DNA of 64,000 nt from Leeuwenhoekiella blandensis MED217 (GCF_000152985.1 NZ_CH672395.1:3941823-4005822), one strand, 5' to 3'; shown: positions 1 through 9,428, counted from the stretch's first letter. Notes: a model not told the origin generated them from the sequence alone. A program made the numbers and translations.

Positions 1-52
1 AAGAGAAGAATACTGCTTTAACTTTAGTATCTTTAACTCAAATCGAGAGCCT

Positions 53-1837
53 GTGTTACGCGCGTTTTTTATAAGCCTTTTTTTAATTTTCTTTTTGAAG
101 CTTTCGGCTCAAGAAGATTTGCTTGCACGCAATTATATGCAACAAGGCGCTTATGAAAAAGCAGCTATTTTATACGAAGGCCTCGTAGAAAAAACACCCG
201 GAAACACCAGTCTAGTCAACAGTCTTGTCGAAGCTTATCAACAACTAGAGCAGTACGACAAAGCACAGGAAGTGCTACTTAAAACCTTGGCGTTATCAAA
301 AAGTCTTGCTTTTCTAAAAGTTGATCTGGGCTACAACTACCAACTACAAAGTCGAGATACCGAAGCGCAAAAACTTTATACAGAAATACTCGATCAGGTA
401 CGGGAAAATCCGCCACTAGCCAATATGGTGGGTAGAAGTTTTAAAAACTACAGCCTGCTCGATCAGGCAGCTACGGCTTATACCATTGCAAAAGAGGCCG
501 GCCTCAATAGCATTTATCTCAATGTAGAATTGGCGCGCATTTATGGCGAACAGGGCAAAATTGAACAGATGTTTGATGCTTACATCAATCTTATTCTCGA
601 GAATGATAGGTATCAAAGTTTAGCGCAACGCTCATTCAATGATTTTATAACCGAAGATGCCGAGAATGAAGCCAATCAAATTTTTAGAAAACTCTTGCTG
701 AAACGGCTTCAGGAAGACCCTAATTTGCTCTACAACCGTTTGCTGAGTTGGTTATTCATTCAGCAGCAAGAATACAACAAAGCCTTTATTCAGGAAAAGG
801 CGATTGCCCGTCGCAACAATAATCTCAATGGGGTTTTCACCTTAGCCGCGGTCGCTGTTGAAAATGAAGCTTACGATCTGGCGCGCTCGATATATGAATA
901 TCTTGTAGCTCAAGCCCCAAGTGATGAGATGCGGCTTTTTGCGCATCAAGAATTGCTTGATCTTCGGATTCTGAAAAATGATACCGAAGATTTTAAAGCG
1001 ATTCAAACCGAATTTGAAAGCTTACTCAACCAGTTCGGAAAAACTACCGAAACACTCGAGCTACAAACCAAATACGCACACTTTTTAGCCTTCAATCAAG
1101 ATAAAAAAGAAGAAGCTTCGGCCTTTTTAAAAGAAACCCTCGATCTAAAACTGAACCGTTTTCAGGAAGCCCGTGTCAAAATGGAGCTCGCCGATATTCT
1201 GGTTCTCGAAGAACGCTTTAACGCTGCGCTCATCTATTATTCTCAGATTCAGAAGAATTTAAAAGATAACGTTTTGGCACAGGAAGCGCGTTTTAAAGTG
1301 GCCAAAACTAGCTATTATAAGGGAGATTTTGAATGGGCAAAAACCCAATTGAAAGTTTTAAAATCTTCTGCAGAGCAATTGATCGCAAACGACGCGCAAG
1401 ATCTTTATTTGTTGATCACAGATAACACGGTTGACGATTCTACACAAACTGCACTTAAAACATTTGCCAGAGCAGATTTGTTGCTTTTTCAAAACAAACA
1501 AGATGAAGCGCTTGAAGTCTACAACACGCTGTTGGCCGAGCACAAGGATAAAGCGATTGAAGATGAGACCTTACTAGAACAAGCTAAGCTTTTTGAGATT
1601 AAAGGTTTGTACGATCTCGCAGCGCAAAATTACAGGCTCATTTTAGAAAAGCACGGCGACGATATTCTGGCAGACGACGCACATTACCGATTGGGCAATT
1701 TATATGCTGACCAGCTGCAACAACCCGAGAAAGCTAAGGAACAGTATGAAAGCATCATCTTTAATTTTGCAGACAGTATTTTTTATGTAGATGCACAGCA
1801 AAAATACCGCAAATTAAGAGGTGACGCGATTAACTGA
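53..1837 (+). CDS. Secreted tetratricopeptide-repeat protein
   Basis: A 594-residue protein. The first 20 residues form a hydrophobic signal peptide ending in SAQ, so it should be exported to the periplasm. The rest is alpha-helical with recurring TPR-like pairs (for example AYEKAAILYEGL near residue 33, YDKAQEVLLKTLAL near 70, YDLAAQNYRLILEKHGDD near 520), which usually act as protein-protein scaffolds. The start is GTG at 53; a near-consensus -7 box TATCTTTA lies at 28-35. Its partner is not visible. Next comes DUF4286 after a short gap that contains a separate promoter. Confidence 0.85.
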   Translation: MLRAFFISLFLIFFLKLSAQEDLLARNYMQQGAYEKAAILYEGLVEKTPGNTSLVNSLVEAYQQLEQYDKAQEVLLKTLALSKSLAFLKVDLGYNYQLQSRDTEAQKLYTEILDQVRENPPLANMVGRSFKNYSLLDQAATAYTIAKEAGLNSIYLNVELARIYGEQGKIEQMFDAYINLILENDRYQSLAQRSFNDFITEDAENEANQIFRKLLLKRLQEDPNLLYNRLLSWLFIQQQEYNKAFIQEKAIARRNNNLNGVFTLAAVAVENEAYDLARSIYEYLVAQAPSDEMRLFAHQELLDLRILKNDTEDFKAIQTEFESLLNQFGKTTETLELQTKYAHFLAFNQDKKEEASAFLKETLDLKLNRFQEARVKMELADILVLEERFNAALIYYSQIQKNLKDNVLAQEARFKVAKTSYYKGDFEWAKTQLKVLKSSAEQLIANDAQDLYLLITDNTVDDSTQTALKTFARADLLLFQNKQDEALEVYNTLLAEHKDKAIEDETLLEQAKLFEIKGLYDLAAQNYRLILEKHGDDILADDAHYRLGNLYADQLQQPEKAKEQYESIIFNFADSIFYVDAQQKYRKLRGDAIN

Positions 1838-1841
1838 TGCG

Positions 1842-1849
1842 TATCTTTG
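1842..1849 (+). promoter_or_regulatory. -7 promoter box TATCTTTG before the DUF4286 gene
   Basis: TATCTTTG matches the Bacteroidota TAnnTTTG box exactly and sits 22 bases before the ATG at 1872. No clear upstream TTG at the expected 17-23 bp spacing. Confidence 0.5.
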
Positions 1850-1871
1850 CCGACCAAAAAAATAATTGACT

Positions 1872-2198
1872 ATGATTATATATAATGTTACGGTAAATGT
1901 AGACGACAGCGTACATACAGATTGGTTGTACTGGATTCGTAACGAGCACATCCCAGAGATGCTTGCTACAGGTAAATTTGTAAAAGCCCTGATGACCAAA
2001 GTTTTGGTTAAAGAAGAAATGGGTGGTCAAAGCTATTCGATTCAATATACCGCAAAGAGCAAAGATTCTTTAGCACGTTACTATAAAGAAGACGCTCCAA
2101 AACTTCGCGAAGAAGCCGGTCGTTTTGGCGATAAAGTACTTATGTTTAGAACCGAGTTAGAGATCATTTCTGAACAAACCGAATTCAAACCACAGTAA
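1872..2198 (+). CDS. DUF4286 family protein
   Basis: A small cytoplasmic protein of 108 residues resembling the DUF4286 family (IIYNVTVNVDD at the start, then WIRNEHIPEMLATGKF). The family has a ferredoxin-like dimeric alpha-beta barrel look; its function is unknown. The ATG at 1872 is preferred over an in-frame TTG at 1866 because homologs begin at MIIYN and the ATG fits the promoter. It lies just upstream of ksgA and may be co-transcribed with it. Confidence 0.85.
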   Translation: MIIYNVTVNVDDSVHTDWLYWIRNEHIPEMLATGKFVKALMTKVLVKEEMGGQSYSIQYTAKSKDSLARYYKEDAPKLREEAGRFGDKVLMFRTELEIISEQTEFKPQ

Positions 2199-2228
2199 GC
2201 TCTTAGCCTACTCGCTTAAATCCTATTG

Positions 2229-3086
2229 ATGAAAAAAAAGTTTACCCGTACCCATAAAAAAACTGCTTCAGAAGATCCTGTAAAGGCCAAGAAGCATTTG
2301 GGTCAACACTTTTTAAAGGATGAAAGCATTGCAAAAAAAATAGCCGAAACATTAAGTTATGACGGTTATTCTGAAGTTTTAGAGATCGGTCCCGGGACGG
2401 GTGTACTCACCAAATATTTATTGCGCAAAGACAGCAACGTAACCGCGATGGATCTCGACAGCGAGTCTATCGTGTACCTTAATCACAGCTTTCCGTTAGA
2501 GCATCCGCAACTTATGGAAGGCTGTACTTTAAATGTTGTAGAAGCCGACTTTCTCAAGTTTGATCTCAGCAAATTATTTGGTGACCAAGCCTTTGCGATC
2601 ACCGGGAATTTCCCGTATAACATTTCGACACAAATCGTGTTTAAAATGCTCGAGTGGCGCGATCAAGTGCCTGAATTTAGCGGAATGTTTCAGAAGGAAG
2701 TGGCGCAGCGTATTTGCGAGAAAGAGGGCAGCAAAGCCTACGGAATTCTTTCAGTATTAGCACAAGCGTTTTACGATGCCGAATACTTATTTACGGTACC
2801 GCCCGGCGTTTTTAATCCGCCGCCTAAAGTAGACAGCGGCGTTTTAAGACTCACCCGTAAACCCAATTATAAAGACCTCGCCTGTGATCCTGATGCGTTG
2901 TACAAAGTGGTAAAAATGGCATTTCAGCAACGCCGAAAAACCCTTAGAAACAGCCTCAAGCAATTAGAACTGAGTGATGCCTTTCGCGAAAGCGAAATCT
3001 TCAATATGCGTCCTGAACAACTAAGCGTCGAGGCCTTTATAAAACTAACACAAGACATTACAAACGATAAAGCAGGACGTAGTTAG
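2229..3086 (+). CDS. rsmA: 16S rRNA (adenine1518-N6/adenine1519-N6)-dimethyltransferase
   Basis: RsmA/KsgA dimethylates two adjacent adenines in the 3' terminal hairpin of 16S rRNA during small-subunit maturation, using S-adenosylmethionine. The SAM-binding motif [16 protein letters not shown] lies near residue 54, the acidic loop AMDLDSES near 75, and the catalytic GNFPYNIST (NxPY motif) near 125. Length (285) is normal. The ATG at 2229 is chosen over the TTG three bases earlier. The gene also contains a perfect palindrome near its 3' end at 2981-2992 (see findings). Confidence 0.96.
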   Translation: MKKKFTRTHKKTASEDPVKAKKHLGQHFLKDESIAKKIAETLSYDGYSEVLEIGPGTGVLTKYLLRKDSNVTAMDLDSESIVYLNHSFPLEHPQLMEGCTLNVVEADFLKFDLSKLFGDQAFAITGNFPYNISTQIVFKMLEWRDQVPEFSGMFQKEVAQRICEKEGSKAYGILSVLAQAFYDAEYLFTVPPGVFNPPPKVDSGVLRLTRKPNYKDLACDPDALYKVVKMAFQQRRKTLRNSLKQLELSDAFRESEIFNMRPEQLSVEAFIKLTQDITNDKAGRS

Positions 3087-3170
3087 AAGCTTCTGCGCTT
3101 GTACATCGTTTTCGCCACGGCAAGAGGGTAAATGTATCTTAAAGCGCCCTAAATCTGTGTTGACTTTATT

Positions 3171-3178
3171 TATATTTG
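3171..3178 (+). promoter_or_regulatory. -7 promoter box TATATTTG before mgtE
   Basis: Exact TAnnTTTG match, 41 bases before the mgtE ATG at 3220, in the 133-bp ksgA-mgtE gap. A TTG occurs at 3160-3162 but is too close to serve as a canonical -33 element. Confidence 0.5.
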
Positions 3179-3219
3179 CCTGACTCAAAAAAATACAAAC
3201 CCTCAATAAAGTAGCGACT

Positions 3220-4572
3220 ATGGCTTTTGAACTTACCGAAGACCTTATAGAGCAGATTGAAAACTTTATTGAAGTTGGTGATAACACGAGTATTCTCGCG
3301 CTTTTAGAAGAGGTTCACCACGCCGATATCGCCGAAATTCTTGACGAGATCTCTACGGAAGAAGCTACCTATCTGATCAAGCTTCTGGACAGCGAGAAAA
3401 CTTCTGAAGCCTTGATGGAGCTTGATGAGGATTATCGGGAAGAAATTCTTGACAACCTCTCCCCTCAGGAAATCGCAGACGAACTTAACGAACTAGACAC
3501 CGATGATGCGGTTGACTTTTTATCTGAACTGGATGAGGACATTCAGCGGCAGGTAATTGATGCGATCGAAGATGAGGAGCACGCGCGCGATATCATTGAG
3601 ATGTTGCGCTACGATGAGGATTCTGCCGGTGGTCTTATGGCAAAAGAACTTGTACGCGTGCGCGAAACATGGACAGTTGCCGGTTGTGTGCGTAAAATGC
3701 GGGCACAGGCACAAAATGTAACCCGCGTACATTCGGTTTATGTGGTTGACAAAAACGATCACCTTATCGGGAGACTTTCGCTTAAAGACCTGCTTACCGC
3801 TGAAGCCAAGTCGAATATTTCAGATATTTATATTCCCAATGTAGACTCGGTAAACGTGCACGATACCGCAGAAGATGTTGCACGTATTATGCAGAAATAT
3901 GACCTTGAAGCGGTACCGGTTGTCAACGATGCTGGAGTTTTGCTGGGTCGCATTACGGTAGATGATATTCTTGATTTCATTAGAGATGAAGCCGACGAAG
4001 ATTACCGGATGGCAGCAGGTATTTCGCAAGTAGTAGAGGCCGATGATAACCTTTTAAAACTCACTCGAGCACGCCTCCCCTGGTTATTGATAGGGATGTT
4101 TGGCGGGCTTGGAGCTGCGAGTATCATTACCGGATTCAACAGTATCTTTGAAACTTTCCCCAAGCTGCTTGTTTTTGTTCCGCTCATTCAGGCTACCGCC
4201 GGAAATGTGGGTGTACAATCTAGCGCGATCGTCGTTCAAGGTTTGGCTAACGATTCATTAAAAGGCAATATTGCAGGACGTTTACTTAAAGAATGTGCCT
4301 TGGCCATTATTAACGGTCTTGCCATTGCAACAGTGGTACTTGTCATTAGCCATTTTTTCTTTGAAACCACCTATTTAGAGTCGGTAAGCATTGGTGTTGC
4401 GATCATTGCGGTTATTATTTTGGCAGCCTTGATCGGCACTTTTATTCCGATTGTGTTAGACAAGCGAGGTATAGATCCGGCTGTAGCAACCGGTCCATTT
4501 ATTACAACCAGCAATGATGTCTTTGGCATCCTTACTTACTTTTTAATTGCCAAACTTATTTTAGGCTTTTAA
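3220..4572 (+). CDS. mgtE: Magnesium transporter MgtE
   Basis: Inner-membrane Mg2+ channel of 450 residues, the normal length. Order: acidic N-terminal superhelical MgtE_N domain (residues ~1-130, rich in EEID and LDED repeats), a CBS-domain pair (~130-260, GRLSLKDLLT and GRITVDDILDFI), then five membrane helices from ~285 to the end. The conserved pore-region sequence ATAGNVGVQSSAIVVQG is near residue 325. In studied MgtE the cytosolic domains close the pore when Mg2+ is bound. It has its own promoter. Confidence 0.96.
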   Translation: MAFELTEDLIEQIENFIEVGDNTSILALLEEVHHADIAEILDEISTEEATYLIKLLDSEKTSEALMELDEDYREEILDNLSPQEIADELNELDTDDAVDFLSELDEDIQRQVIDAIEDEEHARDIIEMLRYDEDSAGGLMAKELVRVRETWTVAGCVRKMRAQAQNVTRVHSVYVVDKNDHLIGRLSLKDLLTAEAKSNISDIYIPNVDSVNVHDTAEDVARIMQKYDLEAVPVVNDAGVLLGRITVDDILDFIRDEADEDYRMAAGISQVVEADDNLLKLTRARLPWLLIGMFGGLGAASIITGFNSIFETFPKLLVFVPLIQATAGNVGVQSSAIVVQGLANDSLKGNIAGRLLKECALAIINGLAIATVVLVISHFFFETTYLESVSIGVAIIAVIILAALIGTFIPIVLDKRGIDPAVATGPFITTSNDVFGILTYFLIAKLILGF

Positions 4573-4629
4573 ACCTATTAAATTCTTCTCAAAACTGGCT
4601 ATAACAGGCACGCACCCTTTATAGTTTCG

Positions 4630-4637
4630 TATTTTTG
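4630..4637 (+). promoter_or_regulatory. -7 promoter box TATTTTTG before the thioesterase gene
   Basis: Exact TAnnTTTG match only four bases before the ATG at 4642, implying a very short or absent leader if used. Confidence 0.45.
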
Positions 4638-4641
4638 CACA

Positions 4642-5052
4642 ATGATGAATGCAAAAACCTTTAAGCTAAACATTACCGTTCCCGCCGAAGCTATTGACGG
4701 CTTAGGCCACGTAAATAATGTGATTTATTTACAATGGGTTCAAGATGTCGCAGAAGCCCACTGGCAGCACAATTCAACCGAAGAAATGCTTGAAAAATAC
4801 GCATGGGTCGCTTTGGAACATACGATCAAATATCACGCTCCGGCATTTGAAGGCGAGCAGATCACGATAGAAACCTGGGTCGAAAAGTTTGAAGGTGTTC
4901 GTTCTATTCGCCGGACTAAAATCTTTAGACCTTCAGACAACAAAATTCTTGCAACCTCCATCACAAACTGGTGTCTGCTGAATATGCAAACCCGTAAACC
5001 AATGCGTGTGCCCGAGACATTTACTGCTTACTACGAAGAGGTTAATCAATAA
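4642..5052 (+). CDS. Hotdog-fold acyl-CoA thioesterase (4-hydroxybenzoyl-CoA thioesterase type)
   Basis: A 136-residue protein with the hotdog-fold signature DGLGHVNNVIYLQWVQ at residues ~15-30, containing the Asp/His/Asn catalytic-loop pattern of YbgC/FcbC-type acyl-CoA thioesterases. Such enzymes hydrolyse acyl-CoA thioesters; the substrate cannot be told from sequence. It starts with ATGATG at 4642. The next gene begins 17 bp after its stop, so the two are probably one operon. Confidence 0.88.
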   Translation: MMNAKTFKLNITVPAEAIDGLGHVNNVIYLQWVQDVAEAHWQHNSTEEMLEKYAWVALEHTIKYHAPAFEGEQITIETWVEKFEGVRSIRRTKIFRPSDNKILATSITNWCLLNMQTRKPMRVPETFTAYYEEVNQ

Positions 5053-5069
5053 GCATCCAACTTTTAACT

Positions 5070-6005
5070 ATGAGAATTCTACATATAGACAGCAACCACG
5101 AATTGATGATCGAGCAACTCAAAGCCGCCGGTCATACTAATGAGGAAGACTATACTTCTACAAAAGAAGAGATCGAAGCAAAAATCGATCAGTATGAAGG
5201 GGTGGTCATTCGCAGCAGATTTAAGATCGATAAGCAATTTCTTGATGCGGCAACCAATCTTAAATTTATTGCGCGTGTGGGCGCCGGTCTGGAAAGTATT
5301 GACATACCCTATGCCGAATCTAAAGGAATCGCTTTGATCGCAGCTCCTGAAGGCAACCGCAATGCCGTGGGTGAACATGCTTTGGGCATGTTGCTTATGT
5401 TGTTCAACAAACTGAAGCAAGCAGATGCGGAAGTACGCTCAGGTCAGTGGAATCGTGAGAAAAACCGCGGATTGGAGCTCGAAGGTAAAACGGTAGGACT
5501 CATAGGCTATGGCAATATGGGAAATGCATTTTCTAAAAAACTGAAAGGCTTTGACTGCGAGGTGCTCTGTTATGATATTCGTCCGGATTTAGGCAACGAG
5601 AATGCCACTCAGGTGAGTTTAGAAGAACTTCAGCAACGTGCAGATGTATTGAGTTTACACACGCCGTGGACGCCACTTACCGATAAAATGGTTAATACTG
5701 AATTTATCAACGGATTTAAAAAACCCTTTTGGCTCATCAATACTGCACGAGGTAAAAGTGTTGTAACAGCTGATCTTACAGCAGCCTTAAAAAGTGGAAA
5801 AATCTTAGGTGCCGGACTTGATGTTCTGGAGTATGAAAAACTCTCCTTTGAAAATCTGTTTACAGCTACCGAGCAAATGCCCGAACCGCTGCAATACTTA
5901 ATTCAGGCAGAAAATGTAGTACTTACACCCCATATCGCAGGATGGACTGTTGAAAGTAAAATCAAACTCGCTCAAACCATCGTAGATAAAATCCTAGCAC
6001 TATAA
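5070..6005 (+). CDS. D-2-hydroxyacid dehydrogenase (phosphoglycerate dehydrogenase-like)
   Basis: An NAD-dependent 2-hydroxyacid dehydrogenase of 311 residues. The Rossmann motif GLIGYGNMG lies near residue 143; the family catalytic Arg is in NTARGKSVV (~225) and the catalytic His in TPHIAGWT (~287). It lacks the extra regulatory ACT domain of long SerA forms. Roles in serine synthesis or in reduction of another 2-keto acid are both possible. Likely co-transcribed with the upstream thioesterase. Confidence 0.85.
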   Translation: MRILHIDSNHELMIEQLKAAGHTNEEDYTSTKEEIEAKIDQYEGVVIRSRFKIDKQFLDAATNLKFIARVGAGLESIDIPYAESKGIALIAAPEGNRNAVGEHALGMLLMLFNKLKQADAEVRSGQWNREKNRGLELEGKTVGLIGYGNMGNAFSKKLKGFDCEVLCYDIRPDLGNENATQVSLEELQQRADVLSLHTPWTPLTDKMVNTEFINGFKKPFWLINTARGKSVVTADLTAALKSGKILGAGLDVLEYEKLSFENLFTATEQMPEPLQYLIQAENVVLTPHIAGWTVESKIKLAQTIVDKILAL

Positions 6006-6066
6006 ATTGTTTAGGAATCCTAACTAATAGAGATAGTTCGCTGTCTATCAGATATATTTTATAACT

Positions 6067-6088
6067 TAGAAGTGAAATTTCACTTCTA
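6067..6088. promoter_or_regulatory. 22-bp perfect palindrome overlapping the marR start codon (putative operator)
   Basis: The arm TAGAAGTGAAA (6067-6077) is followed without spacer by its exact reverse complement (6078-6088). The last base is the A of the MarR ATG. MarR dimers typically bind such palindromes near their own promoters, so this is a strong candidate autoregulatory operator controlling the MarR-VOC-GNAT operon. Confidence 0.75.
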
Positions 6089-6690
6089 TGCAACACCTTT
6101 ACAATCCGCAGTTTCAAAATCAGGATCTTGCCGCTCGGTCTGCTGCTGCATTTGACAAACTCGCTGATGCTTTTAAAACGATGCAATGGGCAAGTCAAAA
6201 AGAAAATGGCTTCTCCCCGCTTCAACAAAAATTGTTATTCTTTATTGCTTATCACGGTCCTTCTGAAAATACCGTAAGTCAACTGGTTAAAGAATTTCAA
6301 GTTACCAAAGCAACGATTAGCGATTGTGTCAAAACGCTTGAACAACGCAAACTGCTCACCAAAGTTCTCAATTACAAAGACAATAGACGTTTTCATATTA
6401 CGCTTACCCAAAAAGGAAAAGAAGTCGTTGCACAACTTACCGAACCTGCGACAACACTTTATGAAGCTTTAAATACCGAACATACAGAAGATTTAAAGCA
6501 ACTCTACAATAGTTTGTTTTCCATACTATCTAAATTGAACAAAGAAAATACTGTCGCTTTAAGCAGATCGTGTCAAGATTGCAAAGCCTATCGTTCAGAT
6601 GGTATCAATCACGCCTTTTGTATGGAATTACGCGTTCAATTACCCCCGGAAAATCGAAGAATAGATTGTCCTAAACATCAACCTAAATAA
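6088..6690 (+). CDS. MarR-type winged-helix regulator with four-cysteine C-terminal tail
   Basis: A 200-residue protein. The centre is a MarR-like winged helix (NTVSQLVKEFQVTKATISDCVKTLEQRKLL around residues 62-92, then the wing with DNRRFHITLTQKGKE). The C-terminus adds an unusual tail with cysteines at 162, 165, 178 and 194 (CX2C-X12-C-X15-C, ending DCPKH), suggesting a bound metal or redox-active cysteines. It is preceded by a 22-bp palindrome and followed after 6 bp by a VOC-family gene, so it probably controls this small operon. The ligand is unknown. Confidence 0.85.
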   Translation: MQHLYNPQFQNQDLAARSAAAFDKLADAFKTMQWASQKENGFSPLQQKLLFFIAYHGPSENTVSQLVKEFQVTKATISDCVKTLEQRKLLTKVLNYKDNRRFHITLTQKGKEVVAQLTEPATTLYEALNTEHTEDLKQLYNSLFSILSKLNKENTVALSRSCQDCKAYRSDGINHAFCMELRVQLPPENRRIDCPKHQPK

Positions 6691-6696
6691 TACATT

Positions 6697-7098
6697 ATGA
6701 AAAAAAGAGTAACCGGATTGGGCGGATTTTTCTTTAAAACCCAAAATCCAGATGCAATTAAAGCCTGGTACAAAACACATTTAGGAATTCCTACAGACCA
6801 ATATGGCTGGACGTTCTGGTGGCGTGATGAACATGGAAATAAATGCTCAACACAGTGGAGCCCCTTTCAGCAGGATACCTCCTATTTTTCTCCAAGCGAG
6901 AAGCAATTCATGATGAATTTTAGAGTAGAAAATTTAGCCGAATTGCTAGAGGTTTTAAAACAAGAAGGTGTCGAGATCGTAGGAGAAATGGAAGAATATG
7001 ATTACGGTAAATTTGGCTGGATCTTAGACCCGGAAGGCAATAAAATCGAACTATGGGAACCGGTAGATACGTCATTTTTAGATGATAGTGAAGAATAA
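6697..7098 (+). CDS. VOC (glyoxalase/bleomycin-resistance) family protein
   Basis: A 133-residue single vicinal-oxygen-chelate module: start GGFFFKTQNPDAIKAWYKTHLGIP, end FGWILDPEGNKIELWEPV, the usual C-terminal metal-ligand Glu region. Substrate unknown; members include glyoxalases, dioxygenases and antibiotic-binding proteins. It starts 6 bp after the MarR stop and is followed 19 bp later by an acetyltransferase, so all three genes look like one operon. Confidence 0.85.
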   Translation: MKKRVTGLGGFFFKTQNPDAIKAWYKTHLGIPTDQYGWTFWWRDEHGNKCSTQWSPFQQDTSYFSPSEKQFMMNFRVENLAELLEVLKQEGVEIVGEMEEYDYGKFGWILDPEGNKIELWEPVDTSFLDDSEE

Positions 7099-7117
7099 TC
7101 TCCCATATTTCTAAACC

Positions 7118-7609
7118 ATGGATCTTCTAATTCGACCATTTAAGCCTGAGGATTATCCTGAAGTCGCTAAAATCTACCATGCAGGAATCGACACCCAAAT
7201 AGCAACTTTTGAGACAGAGGCCCCAGATTTTGAAGCCTGGAATTTACGCTTTTGCAAGGTTTGTAGATTAGTTGCGCAGTTTGATAATGAGATTGCCGGC
7301 TGGGCAGCGTTGAGTCTGGTTTCTAAACGGCAAGTGTATCACGGGGTTGCTGAAGTTACGGTGTATGTCGCGCCGCAACATCAAGGTAAAAAAATAGGTT
7401 TTCAATTGCTTGAGGCACTAATTCAAGCGAGTGAACAAGAAGGCTTTTGGACGCTAACTGCACATATTTTTCCGCAGAATAAAGCCAGTATTCACGTACA
7501 TCAAAAGTTAGGCTTTAGACTTTTAGGAATCCACGAAAAAATCGCTAAACGCAATGGTAAATGGCAAGATAATGCGCTTTTAGAACGCCGAAGTACTAAG
7601 ATTCTTTAG
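7118..7609 (+). CDS. GNAT acetyltransferase, phosphinothricin acetyltransferase-like
   Basis: A 163-residue GNAT enzyme. Acetyl-CoA-binding motif A is VAEVTVYVAPQHQGKKIGFQLLEALI near residue 85 (Q-x-x-G-K/x-G). The end HQKLGFRLLGIHEKIAKRNGKWQDNALLERR is typical of the phosphinothricin/methionine sulfone N-acetyltransferase (Pat/MddA) group. Its 3' end overlaps the 3' end of the convergent olsF gene by 14 bp. Last gene of the MarR operon. Confidence 0.82.
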   Translation: MDLLIRPFKPEDYPEVAKIYHAGIDTQIATFETEAPDFEAWNLRFCKVCRLVAQFDNEIAGWAALSLVSKRQVYHGVAEVTVYVAPQHQGKKIGFQLLEALIQASEQEGFWTLTAHIFPQNKASIHVHQKLGFRLLGIHEKIAKRNGKWQDNALLERRSTKIL

Positions 7610-9428
7610 CGGACTCGTCTTCGTTGCGTGCCTGCTCCAGCTTCTGTTCTAATTCGGCTTGAAATTCCTCAAGAACCGGCTTTACGGTACTTTCAGGAAG
7701 ATCTTCGATCTTGATATACATTAGCCCATCTATAGCATCATTAAATAATGGATCCACATTAAAAGCAATCACTTTTGCATTCTGCTTGATGTATTTTTTG
7801 ATCAATACCGGGAGACGTAGATTACCGGTTTCCATCTCTTCAATGATCTTATCAAACTTGTTCAAATCTGCTTCGGTCTCGTCAAAAACAAATTCTTTAT
7901 CGGCATCTTTCAGCTTGACCTTAAATTCCTTTTTCGGTCTGATGTATTGTGCGATATACGGATCGTAATAGTGCGAACGCATAAATTCGATCATCAGCGA
8001 CTTAGAAAAATTTGAAAACTGATTACTGATACTCACGCCACCAATAAGGTATTTATGCTCAGGAAAACGCAAGGTGGTATGTACAATTCCGCGCCACAAT
8101 AGAAAGAGCGGCATTGGCTTTTGTTGATATTCTTTGATCACAAATGCACGGCCCATTTCAATACTTTCACTCATCATTTTATGCAGCTCAGGCTCAAACC
8201 TAAATAGGCTTTGTAGATAAAAACCGTTAATCCCATGTTCCGGCATAATATGGGCTCCAAGTCCCATTCTGTAGGCTCCAGCGATTTTTTTACTGTCTTC
8301 GTCCCAAAGGAATAAGTGATGATAATGATGATCGTAGCGATCAAGATCTGTAGGCTCATTGGTCCCCTCTCCCACTTCTCTAAACGTGATCTCACGCAAA
8401 CGCCCAATCTCATTTAAAATGTTGGGAATGATCTCTGCGGAAGCCAAAAACACCTCATAATTTTTGCTCTGCAACAGCCTTTTCTCGTTCTCACGAAGAC
8501 TATTCACCTCCTGCTCAATAAGTTCGGCCTTGACTTCGTTGGCAATTTTCTTAGGTTCTTTAGGGGTTTTTAGAGAATGTGGAATTGTGCTCAAAAGCGA
8601 CGATTTCTTCTCGAAGGTCTTCGCCAGAATATAGGTTTTACGTCTTAGAAATTCCGTAAAATCTTCTAAGCTTTCGTGCTCTTTTTGCGCTTTAACCGAA
8701 ATCGGATTCCCGATACGCACGTGAATGGTACGCTTTTTCTGCGTAAGCAATTCCGAAGGAAGTTTAGCCGTACGCAGCGTATCGCTGATGCGTGAAAGCT
8801 GATAGAACAGCCTGCTATTTTTAGCGTGAAAATAAATAGGAACTACAGGAACTTCTGCACGTTTGATGAGTTTCATTGCAGCCTCTTCCCAAGGTTTATC
8901 AATGATAAGCTTATCATCCTTATATGTAGAAACTTCTCCCGCAGGAAAAATCCCTAAGGGATGCCCGTCTCTCAAATGCCTGATCGCCTGTTTGAATCCG
9001 GCGATACTCGATTGCGCATCCTTATGATCTTCAAACGGATTTACCGGCATCACGTAAGGCTTTAACGGCTTGATACGATGCAGAAGAAAATTTGCGATGA
9101 TCTTAAAATCGGGACGCTGCTCAATGAGTAGTTTAAGCAATAAAATCCCGTCAATTCCTCCTAAAGGATGGTTACTGATCGTGATATAACTTCCTGCTTT
9201 GGGCAGGCGTTTTAAATCTTCTTCGGGGATATCAAAATCGATCTCAAATTCATCTAAGATCGCATTTAGAAATTCTAGATCGCTTAAGTGCTTGTTGCGA
9301 TCGTAGATCTCGTTGGCTTTTGAGATCTTAAGTACTTTCATCAAGGTCCATCCCATAAACGTACCCGCAAAACCAAATTTATCTACATTGATCGCCTTTG
9401 CAACTTCTTTTGCGGTAACTAATCCCAT
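7596..9428 (-). CDS. olsF: OlsF-like bifunctional acyltransferase (PlsC + GNAT fusion)
   Basis: A 610-residue fusion. The N-terminal half is a PlsC/LPLAT domain with ITISNHPLGGID near residue 88 (HX4D catalytic motif) and IFPAGEVSTYKDD near 161. The C-terminal half is a hemolysin/OlsB-type GNAT domain (FREVGEGTNEPTDLDRYD ~350, KKIAGAYRMGLG ~380). This architecture matches OlsF of Flavobacterium johnsoniae, which makes ornithine lipids by N-acylation and then O-acylation; in Bacteroidota similar proteins can make glycine lipids. The headgroup here cannot be determined. The C-terminal end is highly charged (EQKLEQARNEDESAKES). Confidence 0.82.
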   Translation of the reverse strand: MGLVTAKEVAKAINVDKFGFAGTFMGWTLMKVLKISKANEIYDRNKHLSDLEFLNAILDEFEIDFDIPEEDLKRLPKAGSYITISNHPLGGIDGILLLKLLIEQRPDFKIIANFLLHRIKPLKPYVMPVNPFEDHKDAQSSIAGFKQAIRHLRDGHPLGIFPAGEVSTYKDDKLIIDKPWEEAAMKLIKRAEVPVVPIYFHAKNSRLFYQLSRISDTLRTAKLPSELLTQKKRTIHVRIGNPISVKAQKEHESLEDFTEFLRRKTYILAKTFEKKSSLLSTIPHSLKTPKEPKKIANEVKAELIEQEVNSLRENEKRLLQSKNYEVFLASAEIIPNILNEIGRLREITFREVGEGTNEPTDLDRYDHHYHHLFLWDEDSKKIAGAYRMGLGAHIMPEHGINGFYLQSLFRFEPELHKMMSESIEMGRAFVIKEYQQKPMPLFLLWRGIVHTTLRFPEHKYLIGGVSISNQFSNFSKSLMIEFMRSHYYDPYIAQYIRPKKEFKVKLKDADKEFVFDETEADLNKFDKIIEEMETGNLRLPVLIKKYIKQNAKVIAFNVDPLFNDAIDGLMYIKIEDLPESTVKPVLEEFQAELEQKLEQARNEDESAKES

